From contig NZ_CP084951.1 of the NCBI RefSeq assembly GCF_022788655.1, positions 1,178,001 to 1,242,000 on the forward strand: a stretch of DNA of 64,000 bases. Direction: 5' to 3'. Each line of letters opens with the position of its first letter. Position 1 is the first letter of the stretch. A program made the position numbers and the translations under genes. Of the stretch, positions 19,383 through 30,506 are shown one piece after another. The notes below the pieces were generated by a model. That model had not been told where the DNA came from. It did not search any database and saw only the letters and a list, made by a program, of their open reading frames with translations. The stretch comes from Sulfitobacter indolifex. Its GTDB lineage: Bacteria > Pseudomonadota > Alphaproteobacteria > Rhodobacterales > Rhodobacteraceae.

Positions 19383-19793
19383 ATGCGCACCCTGATGATC
19401 GCCGTGATGGGCCTGAGCCTGACCGCCGCCACCGTGACGCCCGCCATGGCCAAGCCGCCGCTGCGCGAAGTGGCTGCCATCGACGACGCACTGCTGGACA
19501 TCGGCGTGGCCGACATCATCCGCAAGAACTGCCCCGACATCAGTGCGCGGATGCTGCGCGCGGTCAAGATGGCGTGGGATTTGAAAGGCAAGGCAGGCGA
19601 TCTGGGCTACTCCGACGCCGAGATCGACGCCTACATCGACAGTGACGCTGAAAAAGCACGGATGAAAGCGCGCGGAGCCGCGTTTTTCAAGGCGAAGGGG
19701 GTCGATACTTCGGACCCGCAAAGCTATTGTGCGCTTGGACGCGACGAGATTCAAAAATCGAGCCGGATCGGTTCGTTACTGAAGGCAAAGTGA
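19383..19793 (+). CDS. Secreted protein (DUF5333-like) in nuo operon
   Basis: A 136-residue protein with a signal peptide ending at [11 protein letters not shown]. The mature region has two Cys (KNCPDIS and QSYCALG) that may form a disulfide in the periplasm, and an acidic [17 protein letters not shown] helix. It resembles DUF5333, a Rhodobacterales family I remember next to nuoG; this number is unverified. AAGGAG at 19370-19375 supports the ATG at 19383. It ends four bases before nuoG. Confidence 0.65.
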   Translation: MRTLMIAVMGLSLTAATVTPAMAKPPLREVAAIDDALLDIGVADIIRKNCPDISARMLRAVKMAWDLKGKAGDLGYSDAEIDAYIDSDAEKARMKARGAAFFKAKGVDTSDPQSYCALGRDEIQKSSRIGSLLKAK

Positions 19794-19797
19794 GCTT

Positions 19798-21813
19798 ATG
19801 AGCGATATCCGCAAGATCATCATCGACGGTAAAGAAGTCGAAGTCGAAGGGGCGATGACGCTCATTCAGGCCTGCGAGCAGGTGGGCGTCGAGGTGCCGC
19901 GTTTCTGTTATCACGAGCGCTTGTCGATCGCTGGTAACTGCCGGATGTGTCTTGTGGAAGTCGTCGGCGGGCCGCCCAAGCCCGCCGCCTCCTGCGCCAT
20001 GCAGGTGCGCGACCTGCGGCCTGGTCCCGAAGGCCAGCCGCCGGTTGTGAAAACCAACTCGCCGATGGTTAAAAAAGCCCGCGAGGGGGTGATGGAGTTC
20101 CTCCTGATCAACCACCCGCTGGATTGCCCGATCTGCGATCAGGGCGGTGAGTGTGATCTTCAGGACCAGGCGATGGCCTACGGCGTCGACTTCTCGCGCT
20201 ACCGCGAGCCCAAGCGGGCGACCGAAGACCTTGATCTTGGTCCGCTCGTTGAGACTCACATGACCCGCTGCATTTCCTGCACCCGCTGCGTGCGCTTCAC
20301 GACCGAGGTCGCGGGCCAGCATGTCATGGGCCAGACCGGCCGGGGTGAGGATGCGGAGATCACGACCTATCTCGGCTCGCTGATCGACAGCAACCTGTCG
20401 GGCAATATCATCGACCTCTGCCCCGTCGGCGCGCTGGTTTCCAAACCATATGCCTTTACGGCGCGCCCATGGGAACTCAGCAAGACCGAGAGTATCGACG
20501 TGATGGACGCGCTTGGCTCCAACATCCGCGTGGATACCAAAGGCCGCGAAGTCATGCGATTCCTGCCGCGCAACCATGATGGCGTGAACGAAGAGTGGAT
20601 TTCCGACAAAACGCGTTTCGTTTGGGACGGTCTGCGCCGTCAGCGTCTCGACACACCCTACATCCGCGAGAACGGCAAGCTGCGCAAAGCGTCTTGGCCT
20701 GAGGCGTTGAACGCGGCTGCGGCGGCGATGAAGGGCAAGAAACTGGCCGGGCTGGTTGGCGATCTGGTGTCTGTTGAGGCCGCCTTTGCGCTGAAGCAGT
20801 TGATCGAAGGGCAGGGCGGTGTCGTCGAATGCCGCACCGATGGCGCGAAGCTGCCTGCGGGCAACCGCTTTGGCTATGTTGGCAACGCGCGGATCGAAGA
20901 CTTGGATGACGCCAAGATGATCCAGCTCATTGGCTGCAACCCAGCGATTGAGGCGCCAGTGCTAAACGCCCGCATTCGCAAGGCCTGGAGCAAGGGCGCA
21001 GAGATCGGTCTGATCGGCGAAGCCGCTGACCTGACCTATCCGCATCACCATCTGGGAAATGATCGCGCAACCCTCGACAAACTGATGGGCAGCGATTTCG
21101 ACGAGGTGCTGGAGCAGCCTTCGGTGATCGTCGTCGGCCAAGGCGCGCTGCGCGAAGCCGATGGCGCAGCGGTTCTGGCGAAAGCGATGGAACTGGCCGA
21201 AAAGACCAAGAGCAAGCTGATGATTCTGCACACCGCTGCCTCGCGCGTTGGCGCGATGGACATCAGTGCGACTGCTGAGAACGGCATGGAGGATGTGAAC
21301 GCGGCAGAGGTGATCTATAACCTCGGTGCGGATGAGATTGAGATCGGTGCCGGTCCTTTCGTGATCTACCAAGGCAGCCACGGCGACCGTGGTGCACACC
21401 GCGCCGACATCATCCTGCCGGGTGCCGCCTATACCGAAGAGCCGGGGCTTTTCGTGAACACCGAAGGCCGCCCGCAAATTGCGCAGCGCGCAGGGTTTGC
21501 GCCCGGTCAGGCCAAGGAAAACTGGGCGATTCTGCGGGCGCTTTCTGCTGAAATGGGTGCGCAACTCGGATATGATTCCGTTGCTGAACTGCGGCGCAAG
21601 CTCATCAAGGCCGTGCCACATCTGGCAAATGTCGACGAAGTGCCGGAAAACGAATGGAACGCGCTGCCCGCAGGTATGCTGGGCGATGCGTCCTTTAAGC
21701 CCGCTGTGCATGATTTCTACCTCTCCAACCCAATCGCCCGCGCCAGCCAGTTGATGGCGGAACTGTCGGCCTTGGCCGCCGCGCGCCGCGCCGAGCCGAT
21801 GGCGGCGGAGTGA
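19798..21813 (+). CDS. nuoG: NADH-quinone oxidoreductase subunit G
   Basis: A 671-residue 75-kDa subunit carrying several Fe-S centres. The N1b 2Fe-2S motif is [19 protein letters not shown]; the His/Cys N5 and N4 region shows [15 protein letters not shown] and [17 protein letters not shown]. The remainder is the molybdopterin-oxidoreductase-like domain without a cofactor site. The size agrees with Paracoccus Nqo3. The stop codon overlaps an in-frame GTG of the following small lipoprotein gene. Confidence 0.96.
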   Translation: MSDIRKIIIDGKEVEVEGAMTLIQACEQVGVEVPRFCYHERLSIAGNCRMCLVEVVGGPPKPAASCAMQVRDLRPGPEGQPPVVKTNSPMVKKAREGVMEFLLINHPLDCPICDQGGECDLQDQAMAYGVDFSRYREPKRATEDLDLGPLVETHMTRCISCTRCVRFTTEVAGQHVMGQTGRGEDAEITTYLGSLIDSNLSGNIIDLCPVGALVSKPYAFTARPWELSKTESIDVMDALGSNIRVDTKGREVMRFLPRNHDGVNEEWISDKTRFVWDGLRRQRLDTPYIRENGKLRKASWPEALNAAAAAMKGKKLAGLVGDLVSVEAAFALKQLIEGQGGVVECRTDGAKLPAGNRFGYVGNARIEDLDDAKMIQLIGCNPAIEAPVLNARIRKAWSKGAEIGLIGEAADLTYPHHHLGNDRATLDKLMGSDFDEVLEQPSVIVVGQGALREADGAAVLAKAMELAEKTKSKLMILHTAASRVGAMDISATAENGMEDVNAAEVIYNLGADEIEIGAGPFVIYQGSHGDRGAHRADIILPGAAYTEEPGLFVNTEGRPQIAQRAGFAPGQAKENWAILRALSAEMGAQLGYDSVAELRRKLIKAVPHLANVDEVPENEWNALPAGMLGDASFKPAVHDFYLSNPIARASQLMAELSALAAARRAEPMAAE

Positions 21814-21818
21814 GAGCC

Positions 21819-22193
21819 ATGATGCTGGCCCCCTTGATGCTGCTGGCCGCCTGCGAACCGCAGGTGCCGGTGGCCGAGGATTTCATCCCCGACTATAAGG
21901 GGGTGGAAACACAGCTTTTGGACGGTGATTTGGTGCAGTTCAACGTGGCGATGACCAAGGCACTGTCCAACCAAGACGTGTCTGACTATGCCGAATGCGC
22001 CGCCGCGCAATATACGCTGATCCGGGGCTACGGTTTTGCACGTCATGTGCGGACAAATGTCACCGAAGAGGGTGGCATATGGCGGGCAGATGCTGTTTAC
22101 ACGATCTCGCCGAGCCTGCCGAAAGGCTTGAAGACAATTGATGCCGAAGTGACCGCGTTTCAATGCGCGGAACGCGGCATTCCGACGGTGTGA
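21819..22193 (+). CDS. Small lipoprotein between nuoG and nuoH
   Basis: A 124-residue protein with a lipoprotein signal (MMLAPLMLLAACEPQ; lipobox LAAC). The mature part contains CAAAQYTLIRGYGFARHV and a late Cys (AFQCAERG). I do not recognise its family. ATG 21819 is preferred because GGCGGAG lies eight bases upstream, although GTG 21810, overlapping the nuoG stop, is possible. It ends six bases before nuoH. With the lipoprotein after nuoF it makes two periplasm-facing genes in the complex I operon. Confidence 0.65.
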   Translation: MMLAPLMLLAACEPQVPVAEDFIPDYKGVETQLLDGDLVQFNVAMTKALSNQDVSDYAECAAAQYTLIRGYGFARHVRTNVTEEGGIWRADAVYTISPSLPKGLKTIDAEVTAFQCAERGIPTV

Positions 22194-22199
22194 GGACTT

Positions 22200-23240
22200 A
22201 TGGCTGATTTCTTTTACAACACCGGGCTGGGCATCGCCCTGCTGACGGTTGGGCAGGTGTTGCTGCTGGTTGTACCGCTTTTGCTGGCGCTGGCCTTCCT
22301 CATGTATGCCGACCGCAAAATCTGGGCCGCCGTGATGATGCGTCGCGGCCCGAACGTTGTTGGCGTCTTTGGTCTGCTGCAGAGTTTCGCGGACTTTCTT
22401 AAATACATCGTTAAAGAAGTGGTGGTCCCTGCGGGCGCTGACAAGGGGGTCTTCTTCCTTGCGCCGATGATTTCTTTCGTCATGGCAATGATCGCTTGGG
22501 CGGTGATCCCCTTCAACGAAGGCTGGATCCTGTCGGACATCAATGTGGCGATCCTCTATGTTTTCGCTGTCTCCTCTTTGGAGGTATACGGCGTGATCAT
22601 GGGCGGATGGGCGTCGAACTCCAAGTACCCGTTCCTTGGCTCGCTGCGCTCTGCCGCGCAGATGATTTCTTATGAAGTTTCAATCGGCCTGATCATCATC
22701 GGTGTGATCCTCTCGACCGGCTCGATGAACTTCTCGTCCATCGTGGCCGCGCAGGATGGTGATTGGGGTCTGTTCAACTGGTACTTCCTGCCGCACTTCC
22801 CGATGCTAATCTTGTTCTTCATCTCGGCACTGGCCGAAACCAACCGCCCACCGTTTGACCTTCCGGAAGCGGAATCTGAACTGGTGGCGGGCTATCAGGT
22901 GGAATATTCCTCCACGCCGTTCCTGCTCTTTATGATTGGCGAACTGGTGGCCGTGGTGCTGATGTGCGCGTTGGTGTCGCTGATGTTCTTCGGTGGCTGG
23001 TTGTCTCCGGTGCCATTCCTGCCCGATGGCTTCTTCTGGATGTTCATCAAGATGCTGATGGTCTTCTTCATGTTCTCCATGGTGAAGGCGATCACGCCGC
23101 GTTACCGCTATGACCAGCTGATGCGTCTGGGATGGAAAGTCTTCCTGCCGTTCTCGCTCTTCTGGGTGGTCTTCGTGGCCTTTGCTGCAAAATTCGATTG
23201 GTTCTGGGGCATCTATGCCCGTTGGACCGTAGGGGGCTGA
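22200..23240 (+). CDS. nuoH: NADH-quinone oxidoreductase subunit H
   Basis: A 346-residue membrane subunit with eight hydrophobic segments that forms part of the quinone tunnel. The family signatures [19 protein letters not shown] and [19 protein letters not shown] are intact, the latter with the acidic loop residues required for quinone chemistry. The ribosome site GAGG is close to the start. It is followed after one base by nuoI. Confidence 0.97.
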   Translation: MADFFYNTGLGIALLTVGQVLLLVVPLLLALAFLMYADRKIWAAVMMRRGPNVVGVFGLLQSFADFLKYIVKEVVVPAGADKGVFFLAPMISFVMAMIAWAVIPFNEGWILSDINVAILYVFAVSSLEVYGVIMGGWASNSKYPFLGSLRSAAQMISYEVSIGLIIIGVILSTGSMNFSSIVAAQDGDWGLFNWYFLPHFPMLILFFISALAETNRPPFDLPEAESELVAGYQVEYSSTPFLLFMIGELVAVVLMCALVSLMFFGGWLSPVPFLPDGFFWMFIKMLMVFFMFSMVKAITPRYRYDQLMRLGWKVFLPFSLFWVVFVAFAAKFDWFWGIYARWTVGG

Positions 23241-23241
23241 T

Positions 23242-23736
23242 ATGGCACAGATGGATTACACCCGCGCCGCGAAATACTTCCTGCTGGCTGATTACGCCAA
23301 GGCGTTCATGCTGGGGATGCGCTATTTCTTTGCGCCGAAGACCACCATTAACTACCCGCATGAGAAGGGGCCACTGTCGCCCCGTTTCCGTGGTGAGCAT
23401 GCGTTGCGCCGTTATCCCAATGGCGAAGAGCGTTGCATCGCCTGCAAACTCTGCGAAGCGATCTGCCCCGCGCAGGCCATCACAATCGATGCCGAAGCGC
23501 GCGAGGACGGCAGCCGCCGCACCACGCGCTATGACATTGATATGACCAAATGCATTTACTGCGGTTTCTGTCAGGAAGCCTGCCCAGTGGATGCCATTGT
23601 CGAAGGGCCGAACTTCGAATTCTCGACCGAGACCCGCGAAGAGCTGTATTACGACAAGGCCAAACTGCTGGACAACGGCGACCGGTGGGAATCAGAAATC
23701 GCCCGTAACCTCGAAATGGATGCACCCTACCGATGA
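23242..23736 (+). CDS. nuoI: NADH-quinone oxidoreductase subunit I
   Basis: A 164-residue subunit with two 4Fe-4S ferredoxin motifs for clusters N6a and N6b: [16 protein letters not shown] and [16 protein letters not shown]. It passes electrons toward NuoB in the peripheral arm. The start follows GGGGGCTGAT. The stop overlaps the next gene as ATGA. Confidence 0.97.
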   Translation: MAQMDYTRAAKYFLLADYAKAFMLGMRYFFAPKTTINYPHEKGPLSPRFRGEHALRRYPNGEERCIACKLCEAICPAQAITIDAEAREDGSRRTTRYDIDMTKCIYCGFCQEACPVDAIVEGPNFEFSTETREELYYDKAKLLDNGDRWESEIARNLEMDAPYR

Positions 23737-24149
23737 GTGATCCAACAAACCCCTTTGATGCGATGATGAAACAGGCGCAGGAAATGGCGAAAGCCTTTCC
23801 GGCGATGGAGGCTTTTTCGCCCAAAGGGTTTGAGGCGATGATGGGCACCATGCCCAAGGAAATGATGGATTTCTGGTTCGGCGACACTGTCAACAAGGGC
23901 GGTCTTGATGCCCGCACGCGGCTGCTGCTCACGCTGGCCGGTCTGACCATGCAGGGCGCGCAGAATGACATGGGCGTGCGACAGACGGTCCGTCACGCGC
24001 TCGAAGCAGGCGCCACCAAGCAACATATCGTCGAGACCATCGGCCAAATGTCCGCCTTTGCTGGCATCCCAGCGATGACCCGAGCGCTGGAATTGGCGCA
24101 ATCGGTGCTGGACGAGAACAAAGATACCAAGAAGGAAGACGGCGCATGA
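23733..24149 (+). CDS. Carboxymuconolactone decarboxylase-like protein in nuo operon
   Basis: A 138-residue protein of the AhpD/CMD fold: [14 protein letters not shown], then [19 protein letters not shown] and [14 protein letters not shown]. It has no Cys at all, so the AhpD-type CxxC peroxidase chemistry is impossible; it is closer to the decarboxylase branch, whose reaction here is unknown. Its first 50 residues are Met- and Phe-rich ([17 protein letters not shown]). Four-base overlaps with both nuoI and nuoJ embed it in the complex I operon. Possibly an assembly or regulatory protein. Confidence 0.8.
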   Translation: MSDPTNPFDAMMKQAQEMAKAFPAMEAFSPKGFEAMMGTMPKEMMDFWFGDTVNKGGLDARTRLLLTLAGLTMQGAQNDMGVRQTVRHALEAGATKQHIVETIGQMSAFAGIPAMTRALELAQSVLDENKDTKKEDGA

Positions 24150-24748
24150 CGGTCTTTTCATTTTACCTCTTCGCGATCAGCGTCATCACCGGCGGGCTGT
24201 TCACGGTGATCAGCCGCAACCCGGTGCATTCGGTGCTTTGGCTGATCCTGTCGTTCCTGTCGGCAGCGGGGCTGTTCGTTCTGCTGGGGGCCGAGTTCGT
24301 GGCGATGCTGCTGGTCATCGTCTACGTGGGCGCGGTGGCGGTTCTGTTCCTCTTCGTCGTGATGATGCTCGATGTGGATTTCGCCGAGCTTAAGGCCGAG
24401 ATGGCGCGCTACATGCCGCTGGCGCTGCTGATCGCCTTGGTGATCCTGATGCAGTTCGTGATGGCCTTTGGCGCATGGGAGCAGAGTGCGGCGGCTGAGG
24501 GGCTGCGTCTCAATACGATTGACCCGGACCGCTTCAACACCGAAGCGCTAGGTCTGTTGCTTTATGATCGCTACTTCCTGCTCTTCCAGCTGGCGGGTCT
24601 AATCCTGCTGGTCGCGATGATCGGTGCGATCGTGCTGACACTGCGTCATCGTAAGGACGTGAAACGCCAAGACGTGGTGGCGCAGATGATGCGCGACCCG
24701 GCAAAGGCGATGGAACTGCGCGATGTGAAGTCGGGGCAGGGCCTGTAA
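24146..24748 (+). CDS. nuoJ: NADH-quinone oxidoreductase subunit J
   Basis: A 200-residue membrane subunit with five hydrophobic segments; the family block [25 protein letters not shown] includes the pi-bulge helix (TM3) important for coupling. Its C-terminal cytoplasmic tail ([18 protein letters not shown]) is normal for alphaproteobacteria. It overlaps the upstream gene by four bases, and 261 bases with three hairpins and a micro-ORF separate it from nuoK. Confidence 0.95.
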   Translation: MTVFSFYLFAISVITGGLFTVISRNPVHSVLWLILSFLSAAGLFVLLGAEFVAMLLVIVYVGAVAVLFLFVVMMLDVDFAELKAEMARYMPLALLIALVILMQFVMAFGAWEQSAAAEGLRLNTIDPDRFNTEALGLLLYDRYFLLFQLAGLILLVAMIGAIVLTLRHRKDVKRQDVVAQMMRDPAKAMELRDVKSGQGL

Positions 24749-24752
24749 TCAC

Positions 24753-24773
24753 CGGAATTTTTTGAAAATTCCG
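24753..24773 (+). other. Perfect hairpin 1 in nuoJ-nuoK region
   Basis: CGGAATTTT-TTG-AAAATTCCG is a 9-bp perfect stem with a three-base loop, starting four bases after the nuoJ stop. It lacks a downstream T-run of its own but is followed directly by a second hairpin. Confidence 0.75.
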
Positions 24774-24775
24774 TG

Positions 24776-24800
24776 GCCGTTTTCTTTCCAAGAAAACGGC
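24776..24800 (+). other. Perfect hairpin 2 in nuoJ-nuoK region
   Basis: GCCGTTTTCTT (24776-24786) pairs perfectly with AAGAAAACGGC (24790-24800) across the loop TCC. It is separated from hairpin 1 by two bases; together they form a tandem structure, possibly stabilising the upstream nuoA-J mRNA or reducing read-through. Confidence 0.75.
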
Positions 24801-24828
24801 TCAACCAAGAGAGAAAAGGGACGTCGAG

Positions 24829-24906
24829 ATGTCGAGAACAACAATCGTGGTGCTGGTCGTGGTTTTGATCGTCGTATTCTTCGGCGGCTACAGCTTTATC
24901 GGCTAA
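24829..24906 (+). CDS. Putative 25-residue single-TM microprotein
   Basis: A 25-codon frame begins MSRTT and is otherwise one hydrophobic helix (IVVLVVVLIVVFFGGYSF), with AAAAGGGA about ten bases upstream of the ATG. The composition is that of a real small membrane protein, not random. It lies between nuoJ and nuoK, after two hairpins. Function is unknown; a complex I-associated small subunit is possible. Conservation of the peptide in related genomes would decide. Confidence 0.5.
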   Translation: MSRTTIVVLVVVLIVVFFGGYSFIG

Positions 24907-24951
24907 AACCCGGTCAATCCCGGTGGCAGCCGGGGCAAAGTGATACTAAAA

Positions 24952-24968
24952 GCCCCATCAAATGGGGC
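24952..24968 (+). other. Hairpin before nuoK
   Basis: GCCCCAT-CAA-ATGGGGC is a perfect 7-bp stem 42 bases before the nuoK start. With the two upstream hairpins it makes three structures in one 261-base gap. Confidence 0.65.
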
Positions 24969-25009
24969 GCGACCAAAGCCCATTAAGGGGCGGGAACGTA
25001 AGGGACGAC

Positions 25010-25315
25010 ATGATCGGACTTGAGCATTACCTGACGGTAGCGGCGACGCTGTTTGTCATCGGCATCTTCGGGCTATTCCTGAACCGCAAGAACGTGATCA
25101 TTCTGCTGATGAGCATCGAATTGATGCTGCTCGCGGTGAACATCAACCTCGTCGCTTTCTCCAGTTTCCTTGGTGATTTGACGGGGCAGGTGTTTACGCT
25201 TTTCGTACTCACCGTCGCCGCCGCCGAGGCCGCCATCGGCCTCGCCATTCTGGTCTGTTTCTTCCGCAACCGTGGCTCGATCGCGGTGGAAGATGTCAAC
25301 GTGATGAAGGGCTGA
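25010..25315 (+). CDS. nuoK: NADH-quinone oxidoreductase subunit K
   Basis: A 101-residue membrane subunit with three transmembrane helices. It carries the conserved membrane Glu residues ([17 protein letters not shown] and [13 protein letters not shown]) used in proton transfer. ATG 25010 gives the standard length; the frame is open earlier, to 24962, but that start lies inside a hairpin. AAGGGACGAC precedes the start. nuoL follows after four bases. Confidence 0.96.
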   Translation: MIGLEHYLTVAATLFVIGIFGLFLNRKNVIILLMSIELMLLAVNINLVAFSSFLGDLTGQVFTLFVLTVAAAEAAIGLAILVCFFRNRGSIAVEDVNVMKG

Positions 25316-25319
25316 GGCA

Positions 25320-27452
25320 ATGGAAACCACGATCCTATTCGCCCCGCTGCTGGGCGCCATCCTCTGCGGTTTCGGCTGGAAGATCATCGGCGAGAAAGCC
25401 GCCCAGTGGATCGCCACAGGGCTCTTGTTCCTCGCGGCCTTCCTGTCTTGGGTGGTGTTCCTGACGCTGGACGGCCCGACCGAGCAAATCCAGATCTTGC
25501 GCTTTATCGAGAGCGGCACGCTTAGCACCGATTGGGCGATCCGCATGGACCGTCTGACCGCGATCATGTTGATCGTGATCACCACGGTTTCGAGCCTCGT
25601 GCACCTCTATTCCTTCGGCTACATGGCGCATGATGAGAACTTCCGCGATAACGAGAGCTATCGCCCCCGGTTCTTTGCCTATCTGTCCTTCTTTACCTTC
25701 GCGATGTTGATGCTGGTGACAGCCGACAACCTCGTGCAGATGTTCTTTGGTTGGGAGGGCGTTGGTGTCGCGTCCTACCTGCTGATCGGTTTCTACTTCC
25801 GCAAGCCAAGCGCCAATGCCGCGGCGATGAAGGCCTTCATCGTGAACCGGGTAGGGGACTTTGCGTTCCTGCTGGGCATCTTTGGCCTATATATGCTGAC
25901 GGACTCGATCCGCTTTGACGACATCTTTGCCGCGGCTCCTGATCTTGCGCAGCAGTCCGTCACTTTCCTTTGGGCCGACTGGAACGCGGCGAACCTGATC
26001 GCATTCCTGCTCTTTGTCGGTGCGATGGGTAAATCGGCGCAACTATTCCTGCACACTTGGCTGCCGGACGCGATGGAAGGTCCGACACCCGTGTCGGCGC
26101 TGATCCACGCGGCGACCATGGTGACGGCGGGTGTCTTCCTTGTCTGCCGCATGTCGCCTGTGATGGAATTCGCGCCCGAAGCCATGGCATTCGTCACCGT
26201 GATCGGTGCGACCACCGCCTTTGTCGCGGCGACCATCGGCCTTGTGCAGACCGACATCAAACGCGTCATCGCCTATTCGACTATGTCCCAGCTTGGCTAT
26301 ATGTTCGTGGCAGCAGGCGTTGGCATGTATTCGGCCGCGATGTTCCACCTCTTCACACACGCTTTCTTTAAGGCGATGCTGTTTTTGGGGGCGGGGTCGG
26401 TCATCCATGCGATGCACCACGAGCAGGACATGACCAACTACGGCGGTCTGCGCAAAAAGATCCCCTATACCTTTGCTGCGATGATGATTGGCACGCTGGC
26501 CATCACTGGCGTCGGCATTCCGCTGACGCATATCGGTTTCGCCGGCTTCCTGTCCAAAGACGCGATCATCGAGAGCGCTTGGGGTGGTGGGTCTATGTAT
26601 GGCTTCTGGCTGCTGGTGATCGCCGCTGCGATGACAAGCTTCTACAGCTGGCGTCTGATCTTCCTCACATTCTTTGGCGAGCCCCGCGGCAACAAACATA
26701 CGCATGAGCATGCGCATGAAAGCCCGATGGTCATGCTGATCCCGCTTGGCGTCTTGGCGCTTGGCTCGGTCTTTGCCGGGATGGTCTGGTACGGGAGCTT
26801 CTTTGGCCATGCCGACCAAGTCGGCAAGTTCTACGGCATCCCGATGGCTGAGATGGCCGCAGGCGGAGACGCTCATGTTGAAGGGGCCGAGGACGACCAC
26901 GGCGCTACGGGTCCGGTCGATGGGGACGAAGGTGCCGAGGCGCTGGTTGAGGGCCATCAGGACGCGGCCGCGCATCACGAGAGCTTCGGCGGTGCGCCGG
27001 GTGAGGGAGCGCTGTACTTTGGGCCTGACAATCATGTGCTGGACGACGCACATGCCGCACCGACATGGGTCAAGGTTTCGCCCTTCATCGCGATGCTGGC
27101 CGGTCTACTCATGGCGCTGTGGTTCTATATCTGGAGCCCGACTGTCCCCGGACGTTTGGCGGCCAATCAACGACCGCTTTACCTGTTCCTGAAAAACAAA
27201 TGGTACTTTGATGAGGTTTACGACGTGATTTTCGTGCGTCCCGCCAAGACGATCGGCCGGTTCCTGTGGAAACGCGGCGATGGCAATGTGATCGATGGCA
27301 CGCTGAACGGCATCGCCATGGGCATCATCCCCTTCTTCACCCGCCTCGCGGGTAAGGCACAGACGGGTTATATCTTTACCTATGCCTTCGCGATGGTGAT
27401 CGGGATTGCCGTACTGGTGACATGGATGACGATGAGCGGAGGAGCGAACTGA
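25320..27452 (+). CDS. nuoL: NADH-quinone oxidoreductase subunit L
   Basis: A 710-residue antiporter-like subunit with about sixteen membrane helices and the long lateral helix near the C-terminus. The proton-path motifs [20 protein letters not shown] and [20 protein letters not shown] are intact. A loop at about residues 515-580 is rich in His, Asp and Glu ([18 protein letters not shown]), and a shorter HTHEHAHE segment precedes it; these are insertions relative to enterobacterial NuoL. It overlaps nuoM by one base. Confidence 0.96.
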   Translation: METTILFAPLLGAILCGFGWKIIGEKAAQWIATGLLFLAAFLSWVVFLTLDGPTEQIQILRFIESGTLSTDWAIRMDRLTAIMLIVITTVSSLVHLYSFGYMAHDENFRDNESYRPRFFAYLSFFTFAMLMLVTADNLVQMFFGWEGVGVASYLLIGFYFRKPSANAAAMKAFIVNRVGDFAFLLGIFGLYMLTDSIRFDDIFAAAPDLAQQSVTFLWADWNAANLIAFLLFVGAMGKSAQLFLHTWLPDAMEGPTPVSALIHAATMVTAGVFLVCRMSPVMEFAPEAMAFVTVIGATTAFVAATIGLVQTDIKRVIAYSTMSQLGYMFVAAGVGMYSAAMFHLFTHAFFKAMLFLGAGSVIHAMHHEQDMTNYGGLRKKIPYTFAAMMIGTLAITGVGIPLTHIGFAGFLSKDAIIESAWGGGSMYGFWLLVIAAAMTSFYSWRLIFLTFFGEPRGNKHTHEHAHESPMVMLIPLGVLALGSVFAGMVWYGSFFGHADQVGKFYGIPMAEMAAGGDAHVEGAEDDHGATGPVDGDEGAEALVEGHQDAAAHHESFGGAPGEGALYFGPDNHVLDDAHAAPTWVKVSPFIAMLAGLLMALWFYIWSPTVPGRLAANQRPLYLFLKNKWYFDEVYDVIFVRPAKTIGRFLWKRGDGNVIDGTLNGIAMGIIPFFTRLAGKAQTGYIFTYAFAMVIGIAVLVTWMTMSGGAN

Positions 27453-29014
27453 TGGATACGCATCTGCTTTCAATCATCACATTCGTACCAGCCTTTGCTG
27501 CGCTCATCCTCGCGGTCTTCCTGCGCGGTGACGATGCCGCCGCCGGGCGCAACGCGAAATGGCTGGCCTTCATCACCACGACAGTCACCTTCCTGATCTC
27601 GCTTTTCGTACTGTTCGAATTTGACCCGTCCAACACTGACTTCCAGTTCGTGGATGAGGCCGATTGGCTGCTGGGTCTGAAGTACCGCCTTGGCGTTGAC
27701 GGCATCTCGATCCTCTTCGTGATGCTGACCACCTTCATGATGCCGCTGGTCATCGCGGCGAGCTGGAATGTCGAGCACCGCGTCAAAGAATACATGATCG
27801 CTTTCCTGCTTTTGGAAACGCTGATGCTCGGTGTCTTCATGGCGCTGGACTTGGTGCTCTTCTACCTGTTCTTCGAGGCAGGTCTGATCCCGATGTTCCT
27901 GATTATCGGCATTTGGGGCGGCAAAGAGCGTATCTACGCGAGTTTCAAGTTCTTCCTCTATACCTTCCTCGGCTCGGTGCTGATGTTGGTGGCAATGGTG
28001 GCAATGTTTACCGAAGCAGGCACAACCTGCATCGGTGGTTGCGAGATTAGCTTGCTCACGCATAACTTCGGGTCCGACAACTTCGAGCTTCTGGGTATCC
28101 AAGTCGTTGGTGGCATGCAGACACTGATGTTCCTCGCCTTCTTTGCCAGCTTTGCGGTCAAGATGCCGATGTGGCCGGTCCACACATGGCTGCCCGATGC
28201 CCACGTTCAGGCGCCTACAGCCGGTTCCGTCGTGCTTGCGGCGATCCTGCTGAAGATGGGTGGTTACGGCTTCCTGCGCTTCAGTCTGCCGATGTTCCCC
28301 GTGGGGGCCGAGGTGATGACGCCGCTGATCCTGTGGATGTCGGCCATCGCCATCGTCTATACCTCGCTGGTGGCACTCGTGCAGCAGGACATGAAAAAGC
28401 TGATCGCCTATTCCTCGGTCGCGCATATGGGTTTTGTGACCATGGGTATCTTTGCTGCGAACCAGCAGGGGATCGACGGCGCGATTTTCCAGATGATCAG
28501 CCACGGCTTCATCTCTGGCGCGCTCTTCCTGAGCGTTGGCGTGATTTATGACCGTATGCACACCCGTGACATCGACGCTTATGGTGGTCTGGTGAACCGG
28601 ATGCCGGCCTATGCAATGGTCTTCATGTTCTTCACCATGGCGAACGTGGGCCTGCCGGGCACATCTGGGTTCGTGGGTGAATTCCTGACGCTCATGGCGA
28701 CGTTCCAAGTGAACACTTGGGTCGCTGCTGTAGCAACGACCGGGGTAATCTTCTCGGCGGCTTATGCACTCTGGCTCTATCGCCGCGTGGTGATGGGCGA
28801 CCTGATCAAAGAAAGCCTCAAGGCGATCACCGATATGACCGCGCGTGAGAAATGGATCATTGCCCCGCTGGTGGCGATGACCCTGATCTTGGGCGTCTAC
28901 CCGGCACTGGTGCTGGATATGATCGGGCCGTCGGTGGCTGCTCTCGTTGAAAATTACGACATGGCGCTGGAGGCGGCTGATACCGCTGTGCAGACCGCCG
29001 ATGCCTCGCATTAA
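27452..29014 (+). CDS. nuoM: NADH-quinone oxidoreductase subunit M
   Basis: A 520-residue antiporter-like subunit, about fourteen membrane helices. Key blocks are [20 protein letters not shown], with its membrane Glu, and [22 protein letters not shown] 27452 overlaps the nuoL stop codon; an earlier in-frame start at 27422 lies inside nuoL. nuoN starts 14 bases downstream. Confidence 0.97.
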   Translation: MDTHLLSIITFVPAFAALILAVFLRGDDAAAGRNAKWLAFITTTVTFLISLFVLFEFDPSNTDFQFVDEADWLLGLKYRLGVDGISILFVMLTTFMMPLVIAASWNVEHRVKEYMIAFLLLETLMLGVFMALDLVLFYLFFEAGLIPMFLIIGIWGGKERIYASFKFFLYTFLGSVLMLVAMVAMFTEAGTTCIGGCEISLLTHNFGSDNFELLGIQVVGGMQTLMFLAFFASFAVKMPMWPVHTWLPDAHVQAPTAGSVVLAAILLKMGGYGFLRFSLPMFPVGAEVMTPLILWMSAIAIVYTSLVALVQQDMKKLIAYSSVAHMGFVTMGIFAANQQGIDGAIFQMISHGFISGALFLSVGVIYDRMHTRDIDAYGGLVNRMPAYAMVFMFFTMANVGLPGTSGFVGEFLTLMATFQVNTWVAAVATTGVIFSAAYALWLYRRVVMGDLIKESLKAITDMTAREKWIIAPLVAMTLILGVYPALVLDMIGPSVAALVENYDMALEAADTAVQTADASH

Positions 29015-29028
29015 GAAGGACTTGGCGC

Positions 29029-30474
29029 ATGATTTCCGCTGATCTGAACATCATTCTGCCCGAGATTGTGCTTGCGGGGTTTGCCCTGCTTGGCCTTCTT
29101 GGCGCGGTCTATACGTCGAAAGACAAGGCCGCCGGGGTGCTCGTCTGGGTGACCGCGGTGGTGATGGTGCTGCTGGCCGGTTGGGTCGCCATGTCGGGCG
29201 ACGGCACCACCAATATCGCCTTTTACGGCATGTTTATCGACGACAGTTTCGCGCGGTTTGCCAAGGTGGCGATCTTGCTGTCGGCGGCGGCTGTGTTGGT
29301 CATGTCGGAAAGCTACATGAAACTGCGCGGCTTGCTGCGGTTTGAGTATCCCATTCTGGTCTCGCTGGCGGTTGTCGGCATGATGGTGATGGTCAGCGCG
29401 GGCGATCTGATGGCGCTGTACATGGGGTTGGAACTGCAATCTCTGGCGCTTTACGTTGTCGCCTCCCTGCGCCGCGACTCGGTTAAATCGACTGAGGCTG
29501 GCTTGAAGTATTTCGTCCTGGGCGCACTCAGCTCGGGTCTGCTGCTTTACGGTGCGTCGCTTGTCTATGGCTATGCCGGGACCACGGCCTTTGCCGGGAT
29601 CATCACCACTGCGCAAACCGGTGAAACCTCGCTTGGGCTGCTCTTTGGTCTGGTCTTCCTGATTTCGGGCCTCGCCTTCAAGGTTTCTGCCGTGCCTTTC
29701 CACATGTGGACACCGGACGTCTATGAGGGCGCGCCGACCCCAATTGCGGCCTTCTTTGCCACGGCACCTAAGGTCGCCGCCATGGGTCTGTTTGCGCGGG
29801 TGATGCATGACGCCTTCGGCCAGATCGTCAGCGATTGGAGCCAGATCGTGGCGCTGCTGTCAGTGCTGTCGATGTTCTTCGGCTCGGTCGCCGCGATCGG
29901 TCAGACCAACATCAAACGTCTGATGGCCTTTTCGTCGATTGCCCACATGGGCTATGCGCTGATGGGCTTGGCTGCGGGCACGGCTTTCGGTGTGCAGGCG
30001 ATGCTGGTCTATATGGCGATCTATGTGACCATGAACCTCGGCACTTTTGCTTTCATCCTGCTGATGCAGAAAGACGGCGCGCCGGTGACCGATATCACCC
30101 TGCTGAATATGTATGCCAAGACCAATCCGGGCCGGGCGCTGGCGATGCTGGTGCTGCTGTTCAGCCTTGCAGGCGTGCCACCGATGCTGGGCTTCTTTGG
30201 CAAGTTCTACGTACTGCGCGCGGCCTATGACGCCAATATGGCGTGGCTCGCCGTGGCGGGCGTGATCGCCAGTGTGATCGGTGCGTACTACTACTTGCGG
30301 ATCGTCTTTTACATGTACTTCGGCGAGGAGCGTTCTGACACGCTGGATCACCAGAACGGCGGCGTGCTGACCGTGGTGCTGATGGCCTCGGCTGTGATCA
30401 TGATCGTCGGGATTGCGAATATGTTCGGTGTCGAAGGCATGGCCGCCTCGGCTGCGGCGTCGCTGGTGAACTGA
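29029..30474 (+). CDS. nuoN: NADH-quinone oxidoreductase subunit N
   Basis: A 481-residue antiporter-like subunit, the last nuo gene. It has the family motifs [17 protein letters not shown] and [20 protein letters not shown], with the proton-path Glu and Lys residues. AAGGA precedes the ATG at 29029. The next gene, birA, starts 32 bases later on the same strand. Confidence 0.97.
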   Translation: MISADLNIILPEIVLAGFALLGLLGAVYTSKDKAAGVLVWVTAVVMVLLAGWVAMSGDGTTNIAFYGMFIDDSFARFAKVAILLSAAAVLVMSESYMKLRGLLRFEYPILVSLAVVGMMVMVSAGDLMALYMGLELQSLALYVVASLRRDSVKSTEAGLKYFVLGALSSGLLLYGASLVYGYAGTTAFAGIITTAQTGETSLGLLFGLVFLISGLAFKVSAVPFHMWTPDVYEGAPTPIAAFFATAPKVAAMGLFARVMHDAFGQIVSDWSQIVALLSVLSMFFGSVAAIGQTNIKRLMAFSSIAHMGYALMGLAAGTAFGVQAMLVYMAIYVTMNLGTFAFILLMQKDGAPVTDITLLNMYAKTNPGRALAMLVLLFSLAGVPPMLGFFGKFYVLRAAYDANMAWLAVAGVIASVIGAYYYLRIVFYMYFGEERSDTLDHQNGGVLTVVLMASAVIMIVGIANMFGVEGMAASAAASLVN

Positions 30475-30506
30475 GCAGTGCGGCGCAAGACTGGCCGGAC
30501 CACCGC

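Noticed and set aside
24762..24986. 74-residue ORF in the nuoJ-nuoK gap
   Set aside because: Arg/Gln-rich without pattern, starts inside a hairpin loop and overlaps the more plausible 25-residue membrane frame.
27470..29011. 513-residue minus-strand ORF opposite nuoM
   Set aside because: His/Gln-rich shadow of a membrane-protein gene.
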